Of a stretch of 64,000 nt of DNA, positions 22,408 through 33,887 are shown piece after piece. A program made the position numbers and the translations under genes. The notes beneath the pieces were generated by a model. That model was not told where the DNA came from. It searched no databases and worked only from the letters and a program-made list of their open reading frames with translations. The DNA is from Ostrinia nubilalis (Eukaryota > Arthropoda > Insecta > Lepidoptera > Crambidae). The stretch covers positions 17,561,001-17,625,000 of the forward strand of contig NC_087093.1 in the NCBI RefSeq assembly GCF_963855985.1, written 5' to 3'. Numbering within the stretch: the first letter of the stretch is position 1; each line of letters starts with the position of its first letter.

Positions 22408-25400
22408 CTTGAAGAAGAAAAAACGTTTTACAAGCATTTGAGCAGATAATGTTCGCTTTGTGTAGTTGTTTTACCGATAAGAAGCGATTTTATATCAAAC
22501 TAGCTGACCCTGCGAACTTTGTTCCGCCTTAATGGCAATAAATAAGCAGACTTTTTTTTTAATTTCGAACGGGATAAAAAGTATCCTATGTCCTTCTCCT
22601 GGCTCTAAACTACCTCCCTGACAATTTTCAGCTAAATCGGTTCAGCCGTTCTTGAGTTATAAGTGGAGTAACTAACACGACTTTCTTTTATATATAGGTA
22701 TAGATATTCTCTCGTATGAGAAACGTAACGTAATGTCAAGTTGTTAAGATTGTCACGCATGCCAATAGGCCTAAGATGCGCGCCGCGATAAGCGGTTATC
22801 ACGCCATTTTATCGATTTTGCCCATACATTTTGATGTCGATAAAAGTTATCACGGCGCGCATCTTAGGCCTACAAGTTCCGATACTTTGTCGGTAAGCGA
22901 GTGTGCGAGTGTAACGGGCGAGTATAACGACAGCTGTATATTTTCTTGGGCAATCGTTATTAAAATTTCTTAGCGATTAGAGTCGCTTCAAAGTCGTGGG
23001 TGCCATTCCCGCCTTAGGCAGTTCGATTTTTTCAAGTCGTTTATTGAGAATTTTATTGGCCAGTTTGGGGCCGTCCATATATTACGTCATTCTAAATTAG
23101 GGGGGGGGGGTTGGTCTGCGGATGACGGTAAATGATAGATAGGGGGGGGGGGGTGTTCCGAAATTGACGTCATTCTTATTTATTTATTTAGTTTATTGTT
23201 CACGTACAAAAAGATTATTTCTAAAAATAAATTTCTTCCAGCACACTGCAAATGTGAGGGGCGGCTAAGGCGCGTACAATACTAAAATAACTCATAATAA
23301 ACATACATAATGCAACATAGATGTACACAAATACCACAGATATGGATTAGAGTAGATACAGCAAGTTGATCGTCAAAGCGTGCCATTCCGATATGTCCAA
23401 ATGGACATACATGGTCGAGTGATGTTCAGTAATCCGATTACAACAATCGGTTACGATGATTTTACGAGGACAGTAGTACGAACACGGTAGAAAGAAGAAA
23501 TTATTTACGGATTGAGAATTGTAATTAACAGCACAAGTAACATTAGTTAATTAGAATTAAGTAGCAGTAGAAGAAGTATAAAATAGCATTGTTTTTAATA
23601 CATATCCTGCGATGTACTCTTAAGAGTTAAAACCATGGTCCCTGTATGTGGTGCACTCATACCGATCCCAAGGAACCGTACTTACTCATAACAATAAGAC
23701 ACACACTGATCCATGTATTCATGCACTTGACAAATTTTTGTCTTGAAACGCTGGTAGGGTAAAAAAAAATAACGAGATTTAACGATTTGTAAGAATTAAT
23801 TTATTTGTGGCGACATCTACGATACGCCACTACAAACTAGTGACCAACAGATGGCGCTGTTACGACTACACTATGGCACACTCCGCCGCTCATACAAACC
23901 TGCATCGCGGTGACGGAGTTTTATATCCTGCCAAGTATATATAGACAAACCAAGATGGTGTAAATTGGACCTTGGTCCCCGAGCATAACACCCGCTCGGA
24001 AGGAAGCACTAACATCTAGCTTCCTTATTGTGGTTGAGCATCATATCCCACATTGGTGACCCCGACGTGATTGGAACGTGACCTTCCATCACCACCATCT
24101 TCGGCATCAGCCTCCGTCATCCTCACCCTCTCCGCCACTTCGTCATCAGCTCCAGTCTTCAACAAGCCAGCATCCTCCAGCCTTTAGGGACCATCGCAGA
24201 TCGCAACCGACCTTCCTGGTTCCTCGGCAGCAAGCAACCGTCAATTCACTGGTTCATTGTGGTTGAGCATCATATCCCACATATTTAAAAAGGTAAATAA
24301 AGATGTTTTTGGTTTTGTATTTAACAAATTATCAGTTTTATCGGAATTAATTAATTTTCGAATCGAGTCACACGATATCTTTCGATGACTGCGAATGCAG
24401 TACGATGATACGATTATTTTTACGTTGCGGCAATCACTAAAATTCGCTAAAATGACACTAATGACGTTTAAAAAGTGACACGCTCCGCTTCATACAAATT
24501 TTTTCACATGCTGCATCTATCCATATCTGTGACAAATACAGTAATAACTACAGATAAAATACTCTAACAATAATATCTTTCGATGACTGCGAATGCAGTA
24601 CGATGATACGATTATTTTTACGTTGCGGCAATCACTAAAATTCGCTAAAATGACACTAATGACGTTTAAAAAGTGACACGCTCCGCTTCATACAAATTTT
24701 TTCACATGCTGCATCTATCCATATCTGTGACAAATACAGTAATAACTACAGATAAAATACTCTAACAATAATATTACATATAATACTAGCTGCCCGCCCC
24801 GGCTTCGCCCGTGGTACTTACATGTATTATACATATAAACCTTCCTTAAGAATCACTCTATCTATTAAAAAAAAATGGTGATTCTATAACCAAGTGTTTT
24901 AATTTTGCCAAACTGGTAATGACGTCAATTTTGGGAGAAGGGGGGGAGGGGGGGGGGGGGTCATTAAGAAATGACGATAGGATGATTGTAGGGGGGGGGG
25001 TCTAAAATCTGAAAAAATCGATGACGTAATTTATGGACGGCCCCTTTTCAGACCGTAAATCGTCTAGCACTCAGCGAGTATCTAAGTGCCTGAGACCCGG
25101 TTTCCACCAAGACGGAGTGGAGTGGAGAAAATCAGCTCAACTCAGTTCTCTGTTGCTCTATTCCGCTAGGTATACCACAGAATAATAATAAGTACTACGT
25201 ACAGAAGTTTTACTTCGCAAAGGTATTTAAAAAAATGTATGCTCAATGTCATTAACAATATGGTGTAATTTAGCCTGTCTCAAGAGTCAAGCACCATTTT
25301 GTTGACAAACGTCAGTGATCGGCACTGCGCCGAAGCTATAGGGCTGACTTCGGTAAAATGATGTGACGTGAGGTGCCAAACTGCGGAAAATGGCGGAGGA

Positions 25401-28400
25401 AATACATGATTTAGCATGAATTATCACGAATAATATTAACTACTTATTTACCTCTCAGTGTCTTGAGGCAACTTAAAAAAGTACATTCTGTGTTTTTATT
25501 ATTATTTAGGCAGTTAAATACTGCACAGTATTTAGTACACCATTTTCTTTATTTTCTTCCATCATACACAAGAATACGCGTGCGTAAGTCAATGTTTGCT
25601 CGTATGTGAGGCCTTGTCGAATAGTATCCTGTAGGTGGGCCATCGTGCGTGTTTTGTTTTCGATGTAAACTCGCGGAGATGAACAGGCCTGGGTATACCT
25701 ACTAACTTTATGGCTCCACCTTGGTGGAGGCCGGTCCTAAAGCCCAGCACAACGGCAGAAGAAGTACTCGTGGGTATGTTACCTTGACGAGCTGCTCGTA
25801 GCTGTCGTAGTCGGGCAGGCAGAGCTGGTTGAAGCACGTGTGCGCCGTGGGCAGCGCGCCGAAGTTGGGCGCCGGCGTGATCTGGAAGCGCGGGTTCAGC
25901 TCCTGGCCCAGACAATGGGGAATTAGTGGGCAGTCCGAAAATAAGCGGGCGGCAATGAGAGTGACAGTATCTACCTTAAGGCCTATTCAGACCTAAGCGG
26001 TATTCGCTACCGTCTGCGGCAGAGAAAACCCAGTGGGTATGCGGTGATAATACTGTTCAGACCTAAGCGGTATTCGCTAGTTTCGCTACCGTCTATGCGT
26101 ACCGTATATACCTATGTACCTCTACCCACAGCGGCAGCGAATATCGCTCAGGTCGCTCTAGCCGCAATACTTGATACTAAACACCTGAGCGAAACCCGCG
26201 CGGTATGTACCTCTACCCACAGCGGCAGCGAATGTCGCTCAGGTTTGAATAGGCTTTTACTCAACAGTTGCGCCAACTGGTGAGGGCAAATAAATACGAT
26301 AGTCCTCATTGATTAATATGAGGTTCGATGCGTCTCAGGCTCATCTACCTCCTTTTCTAATTTTGGTATAACTTGCAACCTCTATTGTCGGTAGCCGTGT
26401 GTTTCCAGCTGAATAAAATGTCACTCCTCTTCCCGTGGATGTCGTAAAAAGCGACTATAGGACAAAATATGCGTATATCAGGTCTCCTCATCCCGTTTAG
26501 CCAGCGTGGGGAGTGTAGGATTGAGAATGTGGGATGGTTGCAGCCACAGAACCAGGCGAGCACGCTCTCAGCTGGCAGGCACGCACCTGGAAGCCGCCGG
26601 GCGGCAGCTGGCTGCAGCCGGTGCTGAAGTGCAGCAGGCGGGCGCGCTCCCAGCTGGCAGGCACGCACCTGGAAGCCGCCGGGCGGCAGCTGGCTGCAGC
26701 CGGTGCTGAAGTGCAGCAGGCGGGCGCGCTCCCAGCTGGCAGGCACGCACCTGGAAGCCGCCGGGCGGCAGCTGGCTGCAGCCGGTGCTGAAGTGCAGCA
26801 GGCGGGCGCGCTCCCAGCTGGCAGGCACGCACCTGGAAGCCGCCGGGCGGCAGCTGGCTGCAGCCGGTGCTGAAGTGCAGCAGGCGGGCGCGCTCCCAGC
26901 TGGCAGGCACGCACCTGGAAGCCGCCGGGCGGCAGCTGGCTGCAGCCGGTGCTGAAGTGCAGCAGGCGGGCGCGCTCCCAGCTGGCAGGCACGCACCTGG
27001 AAGCCGCCGGGCGGCAGCTGGCTGCAGCCGGTGCTGAAGTGCAGCAGGCGGGCGCGCTCCCAGCTGGCAGGCACGCACCTGGAAGCCGCCGGGCGGCAGC
27101 TGGCTGCAGCCGGTGCTGAAGTGCAGCAGGCGGGCGCGCTCCCAGCTGGCAGGCACGCACCTGGAAGCCGCCGGGCGGCAGCTGGCTGCAGCCGGTGCTG
27201 AAGTGCAGCAGGCGGGCGCGCTCCCAGCTGGCAGGCACGCACCTGGAAGCCGCCGGGCGGCAGCTGGCTGCAGCCGGTGCTGAAGTGCAGCAGGCGGGCG
27301 CGCTCCCAGCTGGCAGGCACGCACCTGGAAGCCGCCGGGCGGCAGCTGGCTGCAGCCGGTGCTGAAGTGCAGCAGGCGGGCGCGCTCCCAGCTGGCAGGC
27401 ACGCACCTGGAAGCCGCCGGGCGGCAGCTGGCTGCAGCCGGTGCTGAAGTGCAGCAGGCGGGCGCGCTCCCAGCTGGCAGGCACGCACCTGGAAGCCGCC
27501 GGGCGGCAGCTGGCTGCAGCCGGTGCTGAAGTGCAGCAGGCGGGCGCGCTCCCAGCTGGCAGGCACGCACCTGGAAGCCGCCGGGCGGCAGCTGGCTGCA
27601 GCCGGTGCTGAAGTGCAGCAGGCGGGCGCGCTCCCAGCTGGCAGGCACGCACCTGGAAGCCGCCGGGCGGCAGCTGGCTGCAGCCGGTGCTGAAGTGCAG
27701 CAGGCGGGCGCGCTCCCAGCTGGCAGGCACGCACCTGGAAGCCGCCGGGCGGCAGCTGGCTGCAGCCGGTGCTGAAGTGCAGCAGGCGGGCGCGCTCCCA
27801 GCTGGCAGGCACGCACCTGGAAGCCGCCGGGCGGCAGCTGGCTGCAGCCGGTGCTGAAGTGCAGCAGGCGGGCGCGCTCCCAGCTGGCAGGCACGCACCT
27901 GGAAGCCGCCGGGCGGCAGCTGGCTGCAGCCGGTGCTGAAGTGCAGCAGGCGGGCACGCACCTGGAAGCCGCCGGGCGGCAGCTGGCTGCAGCCGGTGCT
28001 GAAGTGCAGCAGGCGGGCGCGCTCCCAGCTGGCAGGCACGCACCTGGAAGCCGCCGGGCGGCAGCTGGCTGCAGCCGGTGCTGAAGTGCAGCAGGCGGGC
28101 GCGCTCCCAGCTGGCAGGCACGCACCTGGAAGCCGCCGGGCGGCAGCTGGCTGCAGCCGGTGCTGAAGTGCAGCAGGCGGGCGCGCTCCCAGCTGGCAGG
28201 CACGCACCTGGAAGCCGCCGGGCGGCAGCTGGCTGCAGCCGGTGCTGAAGTGCAGCAGGCGGGCGCGCTCCCAGCTGGCAGGCACGCACCTGGAAGCCGC
28301 CGGGCGGCAGCTGGCTGCAGCCGGTGCTGAAGTGCAGCAGGCGGGCGCGCTCCCAGCTGGCAGGCACGCACCTGGAAGCCGCCGGGCGGCAGCTGGCTGC

Positions 28401-30836
28401 AGCCGGTGCTGAAGTGCAGCAGGCGGGCGCGCTCCCAGCTGGCAGGCACGCACCTGGAAGCCGCCGGGCGGCAGCTGGCTGCAGCCGGTGCTGAAGTGCA
28501 GCAGGCGGGCGCGCTCCCAGCTGGCAGGCACGCACCTGGAAGCCGCCGGGCGGCAGCTGGCTGCAGCCGGTGCTGAAGTGCAGCAGGCGGGCACGCACCT
28601 GGAAGCCGCCGGGCGGCAGCTGGCTGCAGCCGGTGCTGAAGTGCAGCAGGCGGGCGCGCTCGGGCGGCGTGAGCGCGTGCAGGGCGGCCCAGAACCAGGC
28701 GAGCACGCGCTCCCAGTCGCGGCCGCCGCCGGCCGCGCGTGCGTGCGCGCGCCAGTCGGCCACGGACAGCTCGCCCGAGCCGCACACCAGCAGCTCCAGC
28801 TCCATCTCGTCGAACGCCGCTGCAACAACGCTCGCTTTGAGACGGTGGCAAATGACGATCGGGATCAAACATCAGCGCTCAGTCGCAGAACGTGTCGCGC
28901 CACGTCATGTAACGTCATCTTGTGTCGTTATGTCACGTAGCGTCGTATCGCGTTACGTAGTGTCGTGTCGCGTCACGTAGCGTCACATCGCGTCACCGTA
29001 GCCTCGTATCGCATCACGTAGCGTCGACGTGGCATATAACGTCATCTTGTGTCGTTATATGCCACGTCGCGTCGAACCGTGTCATGTCGAGCACGTTTCG
29101 TCATGTATTGTCTTTCGTGTCACACTGCGAGACGTAACATCATAGCGTCATGAAGGCACAGAGGCACTCACAGCGCCAGGCCGCGCAGGAAGCCGTCGGT
29201 CTCCACACTCACCCAGCAGGTTGTCGGGCACCAGCAGCGCCAGGCCGCGCAGGAAGGCGTCGGTCTCCACACTCACCCAGCAGGTTGTCGGGCACCAGCA
29301 GCGCCAGGCCGCGCAGGAAGGCGTCGGTCTCCACACTCACCCAGCAGGTTGTCGGGCACCAGCAGCGCCAGGCCGCGCAGGAAGGCGTCGGTCTCCACAC
29401 TCACCCAGCAGGTTGTCGGGCACCAGCAGCGCCAGGCCGCGCAGGAAGGCGTCGGTCTCCACACTCACCCAGCAGGTTGTCGGGCACCAGCAGCGCCAGG
29501 CCGCGCAGGAAGGCGTCGGTCTCCACACTCACCCAGCAGGTTGTCGGGCACCAGCAGCGCCAGGCCGCGCAGGAAGGCGTCGGTCTCCACACTCACCCAG
29601 CAGGTTGTCGGGCACCAGCAGCGCCAGGCCGCGCAGGAAGGCGTCGGTCTCCACACTCACCCAGCAGGTTGTCGGGCACCAGCAGCGCCAGGCCGCGCAG
29701 GAAGGCGTCGGTCTCCACACTCACCCAGCAGGTTGTCGGGCACCAGCAGCGCCAGGCCGCGCAGGAAGGCGTCGGTCTCCACACTCACCCAGCAGGTTGT
29801 CGGGCACCAGCAGCGCCAGGCCGCGCAGGAAGGCGTCGGTCTCCACACTCACCCAGCAGGTTGTCGGGCACCAGCAGCGCCAGGCCGCGCAGGAAGGCGT
29901 CGGTCTCCACACTCACCCAGCAGGTTGTCGGGCACCAGCAGCGCCAGGCCGCGCAGGAAGGCGTCGGTCTCCACACTCACCCAGCAGGTTGTCGGGCACC
30001 AGCAGCGCCAGGCCGCGCAGGAAGGCGTCGGTCTCCACACTCACCCAGCAGGTTGTCGGGCACCAGCAGCGCCAGGCCGCGCAGGAAGGCGTCGGTCTCG
30101 GCGCGGCACCGCACGGCCAGCCGCCACTGCGCCAGCAGGTCCACGTACTGCAGCTTCGTACTGTTCCGAACCTGTTAACAGAGGACGCCCGTCACATCGC
30201 TATCACTTTATACAAAAATTCAAAATTCAAAATTTCTTTATTCAGTAAGACACATTTCGACGGTGTACAACAGTCAGTAGTGAAGACAATAAGGCCTCAG
30301 CCTCGAACTTAGCGGGCAGCGGGGCGGCGGCGGCGGCGGCGCGGGAGCGGCAGGATCTTATGCGTAAAATCAAATAGACCGGTTCTCGAAAACAGCGGCG
30401 CGGCAGCGGCGCCGGAGCGGGCAACGAGCGGGCAGCGCACTCCTTCTTTTGCCCACAATAAATCGAGCGTTAGGAATAAATTTGAATCGAAATAAAATTG
30501 TCGCCGTTGTTCAGACATTTCGTTTGCGAATAAAAACAAATATCTCGACAACACAACCCCGAACACAACACTTCGCCGCTAAAGCGCCGCGCGAGCTGCC
30601 CGCTTGTTTCGAGGCTGAGGCCTAAAGGACGCGAGGCGTGCAGGAATTCGCCGGCACCCATTCCCCACCCAGTGGGGCACGCATTCTTCTTCTTCCTTGG
30701 TCCCTCACTGATAAGGATCGCGACCACATATTATTATGTTCTTCCACAGGCTGCGGTCATAAGCTGTATGGACCCGTGCGGTCCGTATGAACGTATCTGA
30801 ATACGTCCATGCGTACGGGTTTGAATCCATATCGAC

Positions 30837-30867
<31 letters not shown>

Positions 30868-33846
30868 TTAAAATGCAAGTGAGCTTACAGATTTATATCC
30901 AAAGCGCTCACATTGCCAATTTGAAATTACATTTAATGTTAGTAAGTACTTATATCTATTTATGGTTACTAGTTACGTTCTGTTGTGAGTTGTCACGGGT
31001 CGCGTGGTCCTCATCTATTTTATGGGCGTAAAGGTTGACCGGCAAAGAGAAGTTATGACGTCACAATCAGGGAAGTTTAAGAATTCACACCCGTTTATTT
31101 GCCGGCGGCGTCGTACTCGTCCAGGCCCGTCTTCTGTGACGTCACGCGAGCCTCATCCGTATGTAATGTGGGGACCGGGAGTTGTCAATGAAAGTAGTTT
31201 ATACTGTACGATGCGAGTATATTGTGTCTCAGTTTACGCAGCAACACCAAATATAAAGCCTTAATTTATGTTAGTGTGAGGGTGGCGCGTACACATACTA
31301 CACGTATGTTGGCAGCGTCGTGCTCGTCCAGGCCGTCTCCGGCGAGCAGCTGTGACGTCACGCGAGCCTCACCCGTATGTTGGCGCCGTTGGGCAGCAGC
31401 TCGCGCGTGGCCCGCAGGCGGCCGGCGGCGTCGTACTCGTCCAGGCCGTCTCCTGTGACGTCACGCGAGCCTCACCCGTATGTTGGCGCCGTTGGGCAGC
31501 AGCTCGCGCGTGGCCCGCAGGCGGCCGGCGGCGTCGTACTCGTCCAGGCCGTCTCCTGTGACGTCACGCGAGCCTCACCCGTACGTTGGCGCCGTTGGGC
31601 AGCAGCTCGCGCGTGGCCCGCAGGCGGCCGGCGGCGTCGTACTCGTCCAGGCCGTCTCCTGTGACGTCACGCGAGCCTCACCCGTATGTTGGCGCCGTTG
31701 GGCAGCAGCTCGCGCGTGGCCCGCAGGCGGCCGGCGGCGTCGTACTCGTCCAGGCCGTCTCCTGTGACGTCACGCGAGCCTCACCCGTATGTTGGCGCCG
31801 TTGGGCAGCAGCTCGCGCGTGGCCCGCAGGCGGCCGGCGGCGTCGTACTCGTCCAGGCCGTCTCCTGTGACGTCACGCGAGCCTCACCCGTATGTTGGCG
31901 CCGTTGGGCAGCAGCTCGCGCGTGGCCCGCAGGCGGCCGGCGGCGTCGTACTCGTCCAGGCCGTCTCCTGTGACGTCACGCGAGCCTCACCCGTATGTTG
32001 GCGCCGTTGGGCAGCAGCTCGCGCGTGGCCCGCAGGCGGCCGGCGGCGTCGTACTCGTCCAGGCCGTCTCCTGTGACGTCACGCGAGCCTCACCCGTACG
32101 TTGGCGCCGTTGGGCAGCAGCTCGCGCGTGGCCCGCAGGCGGCCGGCGGCGTCGTACTCGTCCAGGCCGTCTCCTGTGACGTCACGCGAGCCTCACCCGT
32201 ATGTTGGCGCCGTTGGGCAGCAGCTCGCGCGTGGCCCGCAGGCGGCCGGCGGCGTCGTACTCGTCCAGGCCGTCTCCTGTGACGTCACGCGAGCCTCACC
32301 CGTATGTTGGCGCCGTTGGGCAGCAGCTCGCGCGTGGCCCGCAGGCGGCCGGCGGCGTCGTACTCGTCCAGGCCGTCTCCTGTGACGTCACGCGAGCCTC
32401 ACCCGTACGTTGGCGCCGTTGGGCAGCAGCTCGCGCGTGGCCCGCAGGCGGCCGGCGGCGTCGTACTCGTCCAGGCCGTCTCCTGTGACGTCACGCGAGC
32501 CTCACCCGTATGTTGGCGCCGTTGGGCAGCAGCTCGCGCGTGGCCCGCAGGCGGCCGGCGGCGTCGTACTCGTCCAGGCCGTCTCCTGTGACGTCACGCG
32601 AGCCTCACCCGTACGTTGGCGCCGTTGGGCAGCAGCTCGCGCGTGGCCCGCAGGCGGCCGGCGGCGTCGTACTCGTCCAGGCCGTCTCCTGTGACGTCAC
32701 GCGAGCCTCACCCGTATGTTGGCGCCGTTGGGCAGCAGCTCGCGCGTGGCCCGCAGGCGGCCGGCGGCGTCGTACTCGTCGTCAGCGAAGTACAGCTCGG
32801 GCACGCCGTCGGCCGCGTCCAGATCCGTCTCCAGAACGTACTTGATCTTCGATAGGTACAGCTCGGGGTCGTCCGACTCGAAGTACTGAAAGAGACAACA
32901 AAACAACAATCACCTTTTAATATCTTGACACGGTATCTGTAACCAAGGTGGACCGATGACCTCATAAAGGTAGCAAGAAGGCGCTGGCAGGTCGTTACCA
33001 ACCGAGCAAAATGTAGATCAAGGATATTATGGATAATAACCGAAACTTTCGGATATCCAAAATAAAAAAATATCTGTAACCATAACCGAAACCGGCATAA
33101 TATTATTCCTATATCCGTAAACGTATCCATAACCGAAACTACATATCCACAACATCCCTAGGAAATCATTGGGGGAGGCCTATGTTCAGCAGTGGACATC
33201 CTGTGAAATGATAATGATAACGTCACTGCCATCCAATCTATCCGCTGTAAAGTACTCACGCGGTAGTGCACGCGCAGGCCGATGATCTGCGCGTGAAATG
33301 CAAGCCGCTACCAACAGGGCAAATGAAAATCATTTGGGGAGGCCTATGTTCAGCAGTGGACGTCCTGTGGTTAAAATAAAGATGACGACGTCACTGCCAT
33401 CCAAGCTAAAGCCCGGTCTGTGAGCACGTAGAATTTTGTCCAATGACCCCAAGCTATCGCTCGCGCGTAATTATATTGCTGTTGCGACTGTGCGACGGGC
33501 GCCCGCAGTGAGTGTGCGAGCGCGACAGCAATATAATTACGCGCGAGCGATAAGGATGGGTAGCTTGGGGTCATTGGACAACATTCTACGTGCTCACAGA
33601 CCAGACTATACCCGCTGTTTAGTACTCACGCGGTAGTGCACGCGCAGGCCGATGATCTGCGCGAGGAAAGAGCGCGTGAGGCGCGCGCGCACGAACTGCC
33701 GGTACGAGCCGCCCAGCGCGCACTCGTACAGGCACTTGCCCACCACCTTGCCTGCTAGCTCGAAGTGCTTCAGCTGCAACCAAACACAGGACGCTACTGT
33801 AAAATAACGGCCTAATCCCAACTAATATTATAAATGCGAAAGTAAC

Positions 33847-33887
<41 letters not shown>

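Larger units (their letters stand above)
23067..25044. mobile_element. TIR element with poly-G tracts, containing nested elements
   Basis: GGGGCCGTCCATA(T/A)ATTACGTCAT at the left and its reverse complement at the right, each followed by runs of 8-12 G. Between them lie an LTR-element remnant (23806-24281), a 198-bp tandem duplication and a retroposon piece. Confidence 0.72.

Noticed and set aside
24078..24266. Small Pro/His/Ser-rich protein
   Set aside because: It lies in the leader of an LTR-element remnant; compositional bias only.
26357..28872. Three overlapping minus-strand open frames of 766-823 codons
   Set aside because: They are read-through of the 82-bp array of one exon end. Only the first ~220 nt (exon 13) belongs to a real protein.
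29150..30312. Plus-strand frames of 299-363 codons rich in [14 protein letters not shown]
   Set aside because: Antisense translation of the 64-bp exon 12 array; no start context, domain or codon logic.
31222..32855. Many plus-strand 94-95 codon frames at 103-bp steps
   Set aside because: Repeated antisense shadows of the 103-bp array.
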